A stretch of 64,000 nucleotides of DNA from Streptomyces sp. XD-27 (lineage in GTDB: Bacteria; Actinomycetota; Actinomycetes; Streptomycetales; Streptomycetaceae), in NCBI RefSeq assembly GCF_030553055.1, contig NZ_CP130713.1, positions 5,146,001 through 5,210,000 on the forward strand, written 5' to 3'. This document shows positions 49,703 to 58,754 of the stretch, piece after piece (position 1 is the stretch's first letter; the number at the start of each line of letters is the position of its first letter). The position numbers were made by a program, and so were the translations under genes. Under the pieces are notes generated by a model. It was not told the origin of the DNA, ran no database searches, and saw nothing but the letters and a program-made list of their open reading frames with translations.

Positions 49703-51172
49703 GTGGGACCGGCGGCTCCCGCGCCCGCGGCGGCCGACGGGGCGACCGGGCCCGGCGCGGCGACCGCCGCCGTGCCCGCGACCGCCGTACCCTCCGCCGT
49801 GCCCGCGACCGCTATGCCTTCCGCTGTTCCCGCGGCCACCGTGTCCGCGGCCGCCGCCGGTCCGGCGACGGCCCCTACGGACGACTCGCCGGACCGCCGC
49901 CCGCCCGCGCAGGTCCCGGTGCCGTCCGGCTACGCCCCGGCCGTCGCCGCCAAGCCCGACCCGGTCTCCTCCGTGCCCTGGGGGATAAGGGTCGCCGCCG
50001 AAGCCGGCTGGCGGCTGCTGGTGCTGGCGGGCACCGTCTACGTCCTGATGCGCGTCATCAGCTCGGTCGAGCTGGTCGTGCTCTCCTTCACCATCGCCCT
50101 GCTCATCACGGCGCTGCTGGAGCCCTCCGTCACCCGGCTGCGCCACCTCGGCGTACCGCGCGGCGTGGCCACCGCCATCGTCTTCGTCTCCGGCTTCGTC
50201 GTCATGGGACTGGTCTGCTGGTTCGTGGTCTGGCAGGTCATGGAGAACATCGACGACCTGTCCAAACAGGTCCAGGACGGCATCGACGAGCTGCGCCTCT
50301 GGCTGCTCAACAGCCCGTTCCACGTGACCGACAAGCAGATCAACGAGATCGCCAAGAACCTGCGCGAGGCGATCGGCGCCAACACCGAGGAGATCACCAC
50401 CGCGGGCCTGGAGGGCGTCACCGTCATCGTCGAGGTGATGACGGGCATCCTGCTGGCGATGTTCAGCACGCTGTTCCTGCTGTACGACGGGCCGAAGATC
50501 TGGAACTGGACGCTCAAGCTGGTCCCCGCCGCGGCCCGCGAGGGCGTCGCGGGCGCGGGCCCGCGCGCCTGGGCCACGCTGACCGCCTATGTGCGGGGCA
50601 CGGTGATAGTGGCGCTCATCGACGCCACCTTCATCGGCGTCGGCATCTACTTCCTCGACGTGCCGATGGCGGTCCCGCTGGCCGTCTTCATCTTCCTGTT
50701 CGCCTTCATCCCGCTCGTCGGCGCCGTGATCTCCGGTGCGCTGGCGGTGGTCGTCGCGCTGGTCACCCAGGATGTCTTCACCGCGGCGATGGTGCTCATC
50801 GTGGTGCTCGCCGTCCAGCAGATCGAGGGCCACATCCTCCAGCCCTTCATCCTGGGCCGCGCGGTGAGCGTGCATCCGCTGGCGGTCGTGCTCTCCGTCG
50901 CGGCGGGCTCGCTGATCGGCGGCATCGGCGGCGCGGTGGTGGCCGTCCCGCTGGTCGCGGTCACCAACACGGTGGTCGGCTACCTGCGCGCGTACACCAG
51001 GGAAGCGGCGATGAACGCCGTACCGGCGCAGCAGGGGGCGCCGGCGATGGAAGCCGTGCCCGGCCCCTCCGTGCCCGGCCCGGCCGTGCCGGAACCATCC
51101 GTGCCGGAGCCCTCCGTGGCGGAACCGTCCGCACCGGCCCCGGCCCCGTCCCCGGACGTCCCGCAGGGCTGA
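49703..51172 (+). CDS. AI-2E-family (PerM/YdiK-like) membrane transporter, 5' end frameshifted
   Basis: 489 residues as an uninterrupted frame from a GTG at 49703, but the true start is probably the ATG at 49587 (GGGGAAGAGAA upstream) in another frame: MSRLPRLVGRLGA there joins GGLTRLAERLDRKGDATGG in this frame if one G is added near 49622-49627. An Ala/Pro-rich cytoplasmic N-region leads to WGIRVAAEAGWRLLVLAGTVYVLMRVISSVELVVLSFTIALLITALLEP and about eight transmembrane helices with the family block GTVIVALIDATFIGVGIYFLDVPMAVPLAVFIFLFAFIPLVGAVISG and IEGHILQPFILGRAVSVHPLAVVLSV. Substrate unknown; the C-tail is Pro-rich. Confidence 0.85.
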   Translation: MGPAAPAPAAADGATGPGAATAAVPATAVPSAVPATAMPSAVPAATVSAAAAGPATAPTDDSPDRRPPAQVPVPSGYAPAVAAKPDPVSSVPWGIRVAAEAGWRLLVLAGTVYVLMRVISSVELVVLSFTIALLITALLEPSVTRLRHLGVPRGVATAIVFVSGFVVMGLVCWFVVWQVMENIDDLSKQVQDGIDELRLWLLNSPFHVTDKQINEIAKNLREAIGANTEEITTAGLEGVTVIVEVMTGILLAMFSTLFLLYDGPKIWNWTLKLVPAAAREGVAGAGPRAWATLTAYVRGTVIVALIDATFIGVGIYFLDVPMAVPLAVFIFLFAFIPLVGAVISGALAVVVALVTQDVFTAAMVLIVVLAVQQIEGHILQPFILGRAVSVHPLAVVLSVAAGSLIGGIGGAVVAVPLVAVTNTVVGYLRAYTREAAMNAVPAQQGAPAMEAVPGPSVPGPAVPEPSVPEPSVAEPSAPAPAPSPDVPQG

Positions 51173-51197
51173 CGCGCGCGCCGCACAGCAACGACAA

Positions 51198-51230
51198 GGG
51201 CCCCGCGAGGCGCAATGCCTCGCGGGGCCC
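51198..51230. terminator. bidirectional terminator between the AI-2E gene and ahpD
   Basis: Perfect 14-bp stem GGGCCCCGCGAGGC (51198-51211) / GCCTCGCGGGGCCC (51217-51230), 5-nt loop. Confidence 0.92.
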
Positions 51231-51266
51231 TCGGTCCGTACGGAGCGTACGGGGCGACCGCCGGTA

Positions 51267-51812
51267 CTACTCGGCCAGGACGGCCTCGGCGTCCAGGGTC
51301 GCGCCGACCGCCTGCAGTACCGCGGCGATCTTGAACGCTTCCTGGACCGTCTCGCGGCTCACGTCGGCCTTGCGCAGCACCTGCTCGTGCGAGTCCAGGC
51401 ACAGGCCGCAGCCGTTGATCGCGGAGACCGCGAGCGACCACAGCTCGAAGTCGACCTTCTCCACGCCCGGGTTGCCGATGACGTTCATCCGCAGGCCCGC
51501 GCGCAGGTTGCCGTACTCCGGGTCCGACAGCAGGTGCCGGGTCCGGTAGTAGACGTTGTTCATCGCCATGATGGCGGCGGCGGCCTTGGCCGCGGTGTAC
51601 GCCTCGGGCTTGAGGTTGGCCTTGGCCTCGGGCTCCAGCTCGCGCAGCACGCGCGGCGAGCGGGTGGCGATGGCGCAGGCCAGCACCGTGCCCCACAGCT
51701 GCTGCTGCGTAAGGAGCCCTGTGTTCTCGGCGTTTCCGATCACCGAACCGAGGTTCAGCTTCAGGTCCTTGGCGTAGTCCGGCAGCGCGGACTTCAGCTC
51801 ATCGAGAGCCAT
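51267..51812 (-). CDS. ahpD: alkyl hydroperoxide reductase AhpD
   Basis: 181 residues from the ATG at 51812. Carboxymuconolactone-decarboxylase-fold disulfide reductase that re-reduces AhpC using lipoyl-dependent electrons. Active site [33 protein letters not shown] with the CxxC pair and the proton-relay His (about residues 131-138); N-terminal [25 protein letters not shown] is typical. It starts 2 bp after the ahpC stop, so it is translated from the same ahpC-ahpD transcript under OxyR control. Confidence 0.96.
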   Translation of the reverse strand: MALDELKSALPDYAKDLKLNLGSVIGNAENTGLLTQQQLWGTVLACAIATRSPRVLRELEPEAKANLKPEAYTAAKAAAAIMAMNNVYYRTRHLLSDPEYGNLRAGLRMNVIGNPGVEKVDFELWSLAVSAINGCGLCLDSHEQVLRKADVSRETVQEAFKIAAVLQAVGATLDAEAVLAE

Positions 51813-51814
51813 GC

Positions 51815-52369
51815 TCACTCACCGGCCAGCAGCTTGACCGGGTCGAGGGTGTCCTCGCCCTTGCTCCAGTTGCACGGGCACAGCTCGTCGGTCTGCAGGG
51901 CGTCGAGGACCCGCAGGACCTCCTTGGGGTTACGGCCCACGGAACCGGCGGTCACCATGGCGAACTGGATCTCGTTGTTCGGGTCCACGATGAAGACGGC
52001 GCGCTGCGCGTAGCCGTCCTCGCCCTCGACGCCGCAGGCCTGCATCAGCTCGTGCTTGGCGTCGGCCAGCATCGGGAAGGGCAGGTCACGCAGGTCGGCG
52101 TGGTCCTTGCGCCAGGCGTGGTGGACGAACTCCGAGTCGCCGGAGACGCCGAGGATCTGGGCGTCGCGGTCGGCGAACTCGTCGTTCAGCTTGCCGAAGG
52201 CGGCGATCTCGGTGGGGCACACGAAGGTGAAGTCCTTCGGCCAGAAGAAGACCACGCGCCACTTGCCCTCGTAGGTCTTCTGGTCGATCTGCGCGAACGC
52301 GTTGTCCGCGTCGAGGCTGACGCAGGCGGTCAGGTCGTACTCGGGGAACTTGTCACCGACAGTGAGCAC
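51815..52369 (-). CDS. ahpC: peroxiredoxin AhpC
   Basis: 184 residues from a GTG at 52369. Two-Cys peroxiredoxin: peroxidatic Cys in [21 protein letters not shown] (about residue 61) and resolving Cys in [22 protein letters not shown] (C-terminal). Reduces hydrogen and organic peroxides in the cytosol and passes the disulfide to AhpD. First gene of the ahpCD operon, divergent from oxyR with a 132-bp shared promoter region. Confidence 0.97.
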   Translation of the reverse strand: MLTVGDKFPEYDLTACVSLDADNAFAQIDQKTYEGKWRVVFFWPKDFTFVCPTEIAAFGKLNDEFADRDAQILGVSGDSEFVHHAWRKDHADLRDLPFPMLADAKHELMQACGVEGEDGYAQRAVFIVDPNNEIQFAMVTAGSVGRNPKEVLRVLDALQTDELCPCNWSKGEDTLDPVKLLAGE

Positions 52370-52501
52370 GCGGTCTCCTAGCAGCGTAGAAAGTCCCTCT
52401 TGCGGACTTTCCGGTGGGGTTGGACGTCGACCACCCTGCCACAGGAGCCATTGATCAGTGAAATAGCTAGACTTGGTGATGTTGATCGGAGGTGGTTATC
52501 A
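52370..52501. promoter_or_regulatory. divergent ahpC/oxyR control region
   Basis: 132 bp between divergent starts. Contains GATCA (52453-52457) and TGATC (52483-52487) arms around AAATAGCTAGACTTGGTGA, an AT-rich block where OxyR would be expected to bind. GGAGGTGG at 52489-52496 is the oxyR Shine-Dalgarno. Exact boxes cannot be fixed by eye. Confidence 0.55.
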
Positions 52502-53467
52502 GTGGCTCAGAATCATGGAGCCGGGGGAGCCGCGGGGAAACCGCGGATGCCCAGCCTGTCCCAGTTGCGGGCGTTCGTCGCCGTCGCCGAGCACCTGCAC
52601 TTCCGCGACGCGGCCGCCGCGATCGGCATGAGCCAGCCCGCGCTCTCCGGAGCCGTCTCCGCGCTGGAGGACGCGCTCGGGGTGCAGCTACTGGAGCGTA
52701 CGACGCGCAAGGTGCTGCTCAGTGCGGCGGGGGAGCGGCTGGCGGCCCGGGCGCGCACGGTCCTGGAGGCCGTGGGCGACTTCATGGAGCAGGCCGAGGC
52801 GGCGCGCGCCCCCTTCACCGGCGTGCTGCGGCTCGGCGTCATCCCCACCGTCGCCCCGTATCTGCTGCCCACCGTGCTGCGGCTGGTGCACGACAGCTAT
52901 CCCGACCTCGACCTCCAGGTGCACGAGGAGCAGACCTCCCAACTGCTGGACGGCCTCGCCCAGGGGCGGCTGGACCTGCTGCTCCTCGCGATGCCGCTGG
53001 GTGCGCCGGGCGTCACCGAACTCCCGCTCTTCGACGAGGACTTCGTGCTGGTCATGCCCAAGGACCACTGGCTGGGCGGGCGCGGCGACATACCGCGCGA
53101 CGCGCTCAAGACGCTGGATCTGCTGCTGCTGGACGAGGGGCACTGCCTGCGCGACCAGGCGCTGGACATCTGCCGGGAGGTGGGCCGTACGGAGGGCGCC
53201 CGCGGCACCACCAGCGCGGCCGGGCTGTCCACCCTGGTCCAGCTGGTCGCCGGCGGGCTCGGGGTGACGCTGCTGCCGCGTACGGCGGTGCCTGTCGAGA
53301 CGGGCCGCAGCGCGGAGCTCACCACGGGGTACTTCAGCCATCCGGCGCCGTCGCGGCGGATCGGCCTGGCGATGCGGACGGGGGCGGCGCGGGCGGAGGA
53401 GTTCCGGGCGTTCGCCGACGCGCTGCGGGGGGCGCTGAAGCCGCTGCCGGTGCGCTTCGCCTGCTAG
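52502..53467 (+). CDS. oxyR: hydrogen-peroxide-sensing LysR regulator OxyR
   Basis: 321 residues from the GTG at 52502, chosen because GGAGGTGG lies 5-6 nt upstream. LysR HTH: PSLSQLRAFVAVAEHLHFRDAAAAIGMSQPALSGAVSALEDALGVQLLERTTRKVLLSAAG. The C-terminal sensor domain carries the OxyR redox pair in EGHCLRDQALDICREVGRTEGARGTTSAAGLSTLVQLVAGGLGVTLLP, equivalent to Cys199 and Cys208 of the E. coli protein. Activates the divergent ahpCD operon on oxidation. Confidence 0.96.
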   Translation: MAQNHGAGGAAGKPRMPSLSQLRAFVAVAEHLHFRDAAAAIGMSQPALSGAVSALEDALGVQLLERTTRKVLLSAAGERLAARARTVLEAVGDFMEQAEAARAPFTGVLRLGVIPTVAPYLLPTVLRLVHDSYPDLDLQVHEEQTSQLLDGLAQGRLDLLLLAMPLGAPGVTELPLFDEDFVLVMPKDHWLGGRGDIPRDALKTLDLLLLDEGHCLRDQALDICREVGRTEGARGTTSAAGLSTLVQLVAGGLGVTLLPRTAVPVETGRSAELTTGYFSHPAPSRRIGLAMRTGAARAEEFRAFADALRGALKPLPVRFAC

Positions 53468-53491
53468 CAGCCCGTCTCCGGTGGTCTTCCG

Positions 53492-53522
53492 CCGGCCCCG
53501 CCTGACGAAGGGGCGGGGCCGG
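53492..53522. terminator. bidirectional terminator between oxyR and the ABC permease
   Basis: CCGGCCCCGCC (53492-53502) / GGCGGGGCCGG (53512-53522), perfect 11-bp stem, 9-nt loop, between convergent genes. Confidence 0.88.
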
Positions 53523-53530
53523 GGAGCGAC

Positions 53531-55935
53531 TCACTCCGTGCGGAGGCCGTCCGGGCGCATCATGCGCCACAGCGGCGGCAGGCTCACCAGCGTCACCAGG
53601 GCGATGACCCCGGCGCCGAAGCCCGTCATCGTGGCCAGGCTCGACCAGTCCACGGTCACCGGCCTCTCGACCATCTTGAGCAGGATGGCGCCGAGCGCGA
53701 GCCCGCCCGCCACCGAGACCGCCAGGCCGATGACGACCGGTACCGCCGTCTGCCACAGCACGGACCAGCTGAGCGTGGAGCGCCGCGTGCCGAAGGCCAC
53801 CAGGACGGACAGCAGGCGCTTGCGCTCCCGCAGTTGCTCGAGGGTGGACACGATCATGCTGGCACCGATCAGGAGCAGCGTCGCCGTCGCGCCGATGAAC
53901 AGACCGTTGCGGATCACGGAGAACTCGCGGTTCTCCGCCGTGCCGACGATCGCGTACCCGTCCATCTTCCCGTCCACGGCGGCATCGGTGTTGCGCGCGT
54001 ACTCGACCGCGTCCTTGGTGTCCGGGTCGAGCTCCAGCATCGTGGTCACGTACGGGTCGTCGAGCTCGGAGACCTTGACGGCGCCCGGCGTGGCCAGGAT
54101 GCCGTTGCGCATCAGGCCCGCCGGGTCGTGCCTGAGGCCCACCACGCGGGCGGATTCGGGGATGGTCCACAGCTTCCGCTTGCCGCTCGGGGTCCGTCTC
54201 CGCCCTCGCTGAGGAGGTTGACCCGGGCGCCGGGGACGGCGAAGGACCGCTCGTCCTCCGGGGCGTCGGACTCGTCGGTGAGGAAGACGTCGCCGTCCTT
54301 GCAGTCGCGCACCTGGGCGATCTCGCGCAGCGTGGGGCAGTCGCCGACCGTGAGGTTCTCGCTCGGGACGTCGTAGGCGACCTTGGCCTTGCTGGTGGGG
54401 TCGGAGACGTACGACTCGACGACTCCGATGACGTCGCGGACCCCCTTGGTCGCGCGGAACCTCTCGATCACCTGCTGGGCGCGTTCGGCGTCGTGCACGG
54501 TGGTGGCGGACTGGAACTGGGCGCGGGCCGGGTCCTGCCCGGTGTCCTCGGTGTTCTCGGCCTGCACGCTGGAGAACAGCATCTGCAGCGCGATGGCTCC
54601 CGCGACGGCCACGGTGATGCCGCTGACCGCCCGCGCGGCCGTGCCGCTGCTGAGCTGGAGACGCCGGGTGGCGAGCTGCCAGGGGACCGGACCGCCGCGG
54701 AAGCGCTCGACGGCCGCCTCGACCAGCCAGGGCAGCAGCGCGGTGGTGCCGGCGAGCAGCAGCACCGCACCGGCGGCGACCTGGTAGTTCTCCATGTCGG
54801 TGCTCGCGCCGAAGCCGCCGCCGGTCATCGGCAGCAGCAGTGCCAGGCCGCCGATCGGCAGGACCAGCCGCCACCACAGCCGGCGCCTGCGGGGGCGGGT
54901 GTGCCGTACGACTCCGAGCGGTTCGATGACGACGCCGCGCATCGCGAACAGGGTGATGACCACGGCGGTGGTCGGGACGGCCAGCGCGATCAGCGCGGCG
55001 AGCGGCCCCGACGGCGTGATGTCGGAGGGGAAGACGCTGACGTCCCATAGCGAGACCTCGCCGGCGAGCTGCCGTAGGCCGAGGAACAGGGCGCCGCCGA
55101 CCGCGAGGCCGAGCAGCGCGCCGAACAGCGCCTCACCGGCGGCGATCCGGCGCGTCATGTGGCCGTCGGCGCCCACCAGGCGCAGCGCGGCGAGCCGCCG
55201 GTCCCGGCGTTCGCCGCCGAAGCGCACGGCGGTGGCGATGAAGATGGCCACCGGCAGCAGCAGCACCACGCAGCCGATGACGATGAGGAGGACCAGGCCC
55301 GGGTCGAGCTCCTCGGACATGAGGTCCATGCCCCAGTGGTCGATCCGGCTTCCGGCGCCGGGTTTGTCGCCGGGCTCGCCGCCCGCGTAGAACCACAGCT
55401 CCTGCGGGCCCGCCAGGCCCTGGTCGCCGATGGTCCCGACCACCCGGTCCTGGAACCGCTCCCGCAGCAGGCGCGCGCCGTCGGAGTCGAGCAGTTCCTT
55501 GAGGGCCGGTGAGACCACCATCTCACCGGGGCGCGGCAGGGCGGACAGGCCCGGCGGGGCGGGAGCCTCGTCGCCCTCGGGCCATATCCGCATGCCTGAT
55601 ATCTCGGTGCCGTGGAAGGACGTGCCGACAGGGTGGACCAACAAGGTGCCGGTGCCGCGCTTGACGTCCCCCGGCGGGATGGCGGCGCGGCCGTCGCCGC
55701 GGGAGTCGCGCGCGGAGAGCATGTTCGGCACGGACGTCGCGATCAGCAGCAGGGCGACGCCGAGTCCGACGCCGACCGCGGTCAGGATCGTCCTGGCCCA
55801 GCCCTCCCGGCCGCCGGTCACCGCGAACCGGGCGCCCATGGCGAGGTCGGCGGCCCAGCGGGCGGCGCCGATCCGGCCGTCCTGGCCGTCGGACCGGGCG
55901 GGGGCGGCCACCGGGCCGGGGTCGGTGCGGGTCAT
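53531..55935 (-). pseudogene. FtsX-like (MacB-type) ABC permease, single-base frameshift
   Basis: Expected length about 801 residues. From the ATG at 55935 (ATGA overlap with the ATPase) the frame encodes an N-terminal helix TILTAVGVGLGVALLLIATS, a periplasmic-type domain, FtsX core helices LVLLIVIGCVVLLLPVAIFIATAVRFGGERRDRRLAALRLVGA and more up to SFAVPGARVNLLSEGGDG. Then the frame shifts at about 54189-54196; the next frame continues PSGKRKLWTIPESARVVGLRHDPAGLMRNG and the C-terminal FtsX module LLIGASMIVSTLEQLRERKRLLSVLVAFGTRR to the stop at 53531. One added base restores the protein; both halves keep normal codon bias, so the lesion is recent or a sequencing error. Confidence 0.85.
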
Positions 55936-56618
55936 CCGACGCCCGCCATGTCCCGCGCCTTGCCGTCCCGTACGACGACCTCGCGGTCGGAGTACGCGGC
56001 CACCCGGGGCTCGTGGGTGACGAGGACGACGGCGGCCTGCGTGTCGCGGGCCGCGTCGGTGAGCAGCTGCATCACCCGCTCGCCGTTGAGGGAGTCCAGC
56101 GCCCCGGTGGGCTCGTCGGCGAACAGCACCCGCGGGCCGGTGACCAGCGAGCGGGCGACGGCGACCCGCTGACCCTGGCCGCCGGAGACCTCGCCGGGCC
56201 GCTTGTCCGCGACGCCGTCGACCTCCAGGCGCTCCAGCCACGCGGCCGCGCGGGCCTCGGCCTCCTTCCGCTTGAGGCCGGTCAGCCGCAGCGGCAGGGC
56301 GACGTTCTCCCGGCAGGTGAGCTCCGGCACGAGCTGGCCGAACTGGAAGACGAAGCCGAACTCGCCGCGGCGCAGCGCGCTGCGCTCGGCGTCGGACATC
56401 GTCGACAGCTCACGGCCGCCGTAGCGGACGCTGCCCGCGTCGGGCCGGACGATGCCGGCCAGGCAGTGCAGCAGCGTGGACTTGCCGGAGCCGGAGGGGC
56501 CCATGACGGCGACGACCTCGCCCGCGTGGATGGAGAAGTCCGCGCCGTCGAGGGCGGGCGTGGGGCCGTAGGACTTGTGCAGTCCCGCGGCGGTCAGGAG
56601 GGATCCGTCGGGGGTCAT
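55932..56618 (-). CDS. LolD/MacB-type ABC transporter ATP-binding protein
   Basis: 228 residues from the ATG at 56618. Walker A AVMGPSGSGKSTLLHCLAGI (about residues 38-57), Q-loop FGFVFQFGQLVPELTCREN, signature EVSGGQGQRVAVARSLV, Walker B RVLFADEPTGALDSLNGERV, H-loop VLVTHEPRVAAYSDRE. The subfamily pairs with FtsX-like permeases in antibiotic-peptide resistance and lipoprotein-type transport. Sits between the PadR regulator (ATGA overlap, 56615-56618) and the permease (ATGA overlap), forming a three-gene operon. Confidence 0.94.
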   Translation of the reverse strand: MTPDGSLLTAAGLHKSYGPTPALDGADFSIHAGEVVAVMGPSGSGKSTLLHCLAGIVRPDAGSVRYGGRELSTMSDAERSALRRGEFGFVFQFGQLVPELTCRENVALPLRLTGLKRKEAEARAAAWLERLEVDGVADKRPGEVSGGQGQRVAVARSLVTGPRVLFADEPTGALDSLNGERVMQLLTDAARDTQAAVVLVTHEPRVAAYSDREVVVRDGKARDMAGVG

Positions 56619-57139
56619 GCGCGCACTTCCTTCGCGAGCTGGTCGAGGCGGGCCGCGGTCAGCTCCAGCCAGCGCAGGTCCGCCTCCAGATGGAACAGCG
56701 CGTGGTCGCATATGAGCTGGTCGGCGAGGTCGCCGGACCGCTTGCGCTGGGTGAGGTCGCGCATCAGCCGCAGATGCGTGGCGCGCTGTACGTCGAGCAG
56801 GTCGGCGGCGTCGCGGCCGGTGAGCAGGGCCAGCACGACCTTGGTGTAGAGGGTGGACTGGAGGTAGGGCTCAGGACTCTCGGGCTGCATGAGCCACCGT
56901 TCGACGTCCGTGATCCCGGCGTCGGTGATGGCGTAGCGCTTGCGCTCGGGTCCACCACCGTGCTCGATGCCGTCGACCTCGACGAGGCCGTTCTTCAGCA
57001 GCCGGGACATGGTCGAGTAGACCTGTCCGTAGTGCAGGGGGCGGTCGTGCCCGAAGCGCTCGTCGAACGCCCGCTTGAGGTCGTATCCGTGGCGCGGGCC
57101 CGCTTCCAGCAGCCCGAGCAGGGTGTGGCCGATTGACAT
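56615..57139 (-). CDS. PadR-family transcriptional regulator
   Basis: 174 residues from the ATG at 57139. Winged helix: HTLLGLLEAGPRHGYDLKRAFDERFGHDRPLHYGQVYSTMSRLLKNGLVEVDGIEHGGGPERKRYAITDAG, the PadR N-domain (YGYxLxxxF pattern, VYSTMSRL recognition helix, wing with RKRYAITDAG). The C-terminal Vir_C-type helical domain (ATHLRLMRDLTQRKRSGD ... WLELTAARLDQLAKEV) dimerises. First gene of the ABC operon; the TATAC-N7-GTATA dyad at 57161 is its probable operator, giving autoregulated, inducible export. Confidence 0.94.
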   Translation of the reverse strand: MSIGHTLLGLLEAGPRHGYDLKRAFDERFGHDRPLHYGQVYSTMSRLLKNGLVEVDGIEHGGGPERKRYAITDAGITDVERWLMQPESPEPYLQSTLYTKVVLALLTGRDAADLLDVQRATHLRLMRDLTQRKRSGDLADQLICDHALFHLEADLRWLELTAARLDQLAKEVRA

Positions 57140-57160
57140 GCGGGGACTCTACACCACGCG

Positions 57161-57177
57161 TATACGTCATGTGTATA
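57161..57177. promoter_or_regulatory. PadR-type operator TATAC-N7-GTATA
   Basis: Perfect 5-bp arms (57161-57165 and 57173-57177), 22-38 bp upstream of the padR start, in the only AT-rich stretch nearby. The spacing resembles known PadR operators (ATAC...GTAT). Confidence 0.6.
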
Positions 57178-57232
57178 GACGGAGGGGATAGATCGTTTAC
57201 GCAGGTCAGGCGGCTGGGGGAGGCAGGATGAA

Positions 57233-57261
57233 GGCCCTCCCGCCGGTGCGGCGGGAGGGCC
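57233..57261 (-). terminator. terminator after the RHH gene
   Basis: Perfect 12-bp stem GGCCCTCCCGCC (57233-57244) / GGCGGGAGGGCC (57250-57261), loop GGTGC, 8 bp past the stop of the minus-strand gene. Confidence 0.9.
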
Positions 57262-57268
57262 GGGCTGC

Positions 57269-57598
57269 TCACTCGGTGAACTCGGTGGACTCGGCGGAAG
57301 GCGGCCCGGTGGAGCGGTGCTCGGGCGATGGCTGCTCGCCGGGGGGTTCGTCCGCCGGGGCGGGGGGCTCGTCCGTCGGGGCGCGCGGCGGACGGCCCCG
57401 GCGCGGCATCGGGCCCGCGTTCCCCGGCAGTCGGCCCGCCTCCGCGAGCGCCCGGCGCAGCAGGAACTCGATCTGCGCGTTGGCGCTGCGCAGCTCGTCG
57501 TCCGCCCAGCGCGTGAGCGCGTCGTGTACGGCGGGGTCGAGGCGTAACAGCACCTGCTTGCGCTGCCGCTGCCGGGCCCGGGGGCGCTCGTCCGTCAT
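57269..57598 (-). CDS. ribbon-helix-helix (Arc/CopG-like) DNA-binding protein with Pro-rich tail
   Basis: 109 residues. The N-terminal half has an RHH fold: basic RPRARQRQRKQVLLRLDPAVHDALTRWADDELRSANAQIEFLLRRALAEAG, where QVLLRL is the beta-strand that enters the major groove and SANAQIEFLLRRAL the second helix. The C-terminal half is a Pro/Glu-rich unstructured tail (PRRGRPPRAPTDEPPAPADEPPGEQPSPEH). It starts 11 bp after the SPFH gene stop, so it is the second gene of that operon and may bind the perfect palindrome in the operon promoter. Confidence 0.82.
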   Translation of the reverse strand: MTDERPRARQRQRKQVLLRLDPAVHDALTRWADDELRSANAQIEFLLRRALAEAGRLPGNAGPMPRRGRPPRAPTDEPPAPADEPPGEQPSPEHRSTGPPSAESTEFTE

Positions 57599-57608
57599 GG
57601 GCTGTCCG

Positions 57609-58541
57609 TCACTGGTAGAGGGTGCCCGCGTTGATGACCGGCTGCGGAGCCCGGTCGCCGCACAGCACCACCATCAGATTGCTGACCATGGCCGCCTTAC
57701 GCTCCTCGTCCAGCTCGACGATCCCGTCTTCGGCGATCCGGGCGAGCGCCTGCTCGACCATGCCGACCGCGCCCTCCACGATCTCCCGGCGGGCCGCGAC
57801 GACCGCGCCCGCCTGCTGCCGCTGGAGCATCGCCGAGGCGATCTCCGGAGCGTACGCGAGGTGGGTGAAGCGCGACTCGATGATGCGTACACCGGTGGCG
57901 GCGACCCGCTCCTGGAGCTCGGCGACGAGCTTGACGGTGATCTCTTCGGCGTCGCCGCGCAGCGACAGTCCGTCCTCCTCGTGGGCGTCGTACGGGTACG
58001 CGATGGCGATGTGCCGGACGGCCGCCTCGGTCTGGGTGCCGACGAACTCCACGAAGTCGTCCACCGCGAACATGGCCTTGGCGGTGTCCGCGACCTCCCA
58101 CACCACCACGGCGGCCAGCTCGACCGGGTTGCCGTAGGCGTCGTTGACCTTCAGGACCTCGGTCTCGTGGGTGCGGACGCGCAGCGATATGTCCTCGCGG
58201 CTGGTGAACGGGTTGACCCAGCGCAGGCCCTCGGTGCGGAGCGTGCCCCGGTAGCGGCCGAAGAGCTGGACGACCTTGGCCTCGCCGGGCGCGAGGGTGT
58301 TCAGTCCGCACATCAGGGTGAAGGCGGTGAGGATCGCCACGACCCCGGCGGTGATGAGTGCCGCGTCCACCGCTCCGGCGAGGGACGTGGACGCGGCCAC
58401 GACGATGGCCAGGACGCCGGCGGCCAGGCCGAGCAGGCCGGCCAGCAGGGCGAGGCCGCCGCTCGTGCTGGCCGCGGGCCGCTCCTGCACCGGCGGTTCC
58501 TGCGTTCCGTGCGATTCCTGCGAAGCGTCGATGTCAGGCAT
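57609..58541 (-). CDS. SPFH/band-7 (stomatin-like) membrane protein
   Basis: 310 residues from the ATG at 58541 (CGGGGGACCCC upstream). A polar N-tail is followed by two adjacent transmembrane helices ([51 protein letters not shown]), then the SPFH domain [82 protein letters not shown] and a helical C-region ([51 protein letters not shown]). Such proteins organise membrane microdomains or protease complexes. Operon with the RHH gene. Confidence 0.92.
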   Translation of the reverse strand: MPDIDASQESHGTQEPPVQERPAASTSGGLALLAGLLGLAAGVLAIVVAASTSLAGAVDAALITAGVVAILTAFTLMCGLNTLAPGEAKVVQLFGRYRGTLRTEGLRWVNPFTSREDISLRVRTHETEVLKVNDAYGNPVELAAVVVWEVADTAKAMFAVDDFVEFVGTQTEAAVRHIAIAYPYDAHEEDGLSLRGDAEEITVKLVAELQERVAATGVRIIESRFTHLAYAPEIASAMLQRQQAGAVVAARREIVEGAVGMVEQALARIAEDGIVELDEERKAAMVSNLMVVLCGDRAPQPVINAGTLYQ

Positions 58542-58575
58542 GGGGTCCCCCGTTGGGTCGGTCTGCTGAACTAGC

Positions 58576-58591
58576 AAAGTGATATCACTTT
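58576..58591. promoter_or_regulatory. perfect 16-bp palindrome AAAGTGATATCACTTT
   Basis: Lies 35-50 bp upstream of the SPFH start codon in an AT-rich island within very GC-rich DNA. Perfect two-fold symmetry of this length is unlikely by chance here. Suits a dimeric regulator such as the RHH protein of the same operon or a GntR-type factor. Confidence 0.75.
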
Positions 58592-58754
58592 AACCCGTGG
58601 CACAACCTCCCGCGGCCCCCGTACGTCAGTTCCCATGGAGCGGGGTGTGGATTGTCACGTCCGGAAAAGCCTTGATCCGTAGCTATTTGCCAGGACTTGC
58701 GGGTTAGCTTCATGAGCTGGCTTGGGGGATGACGAGACTGGAGCGACAGGAGCG

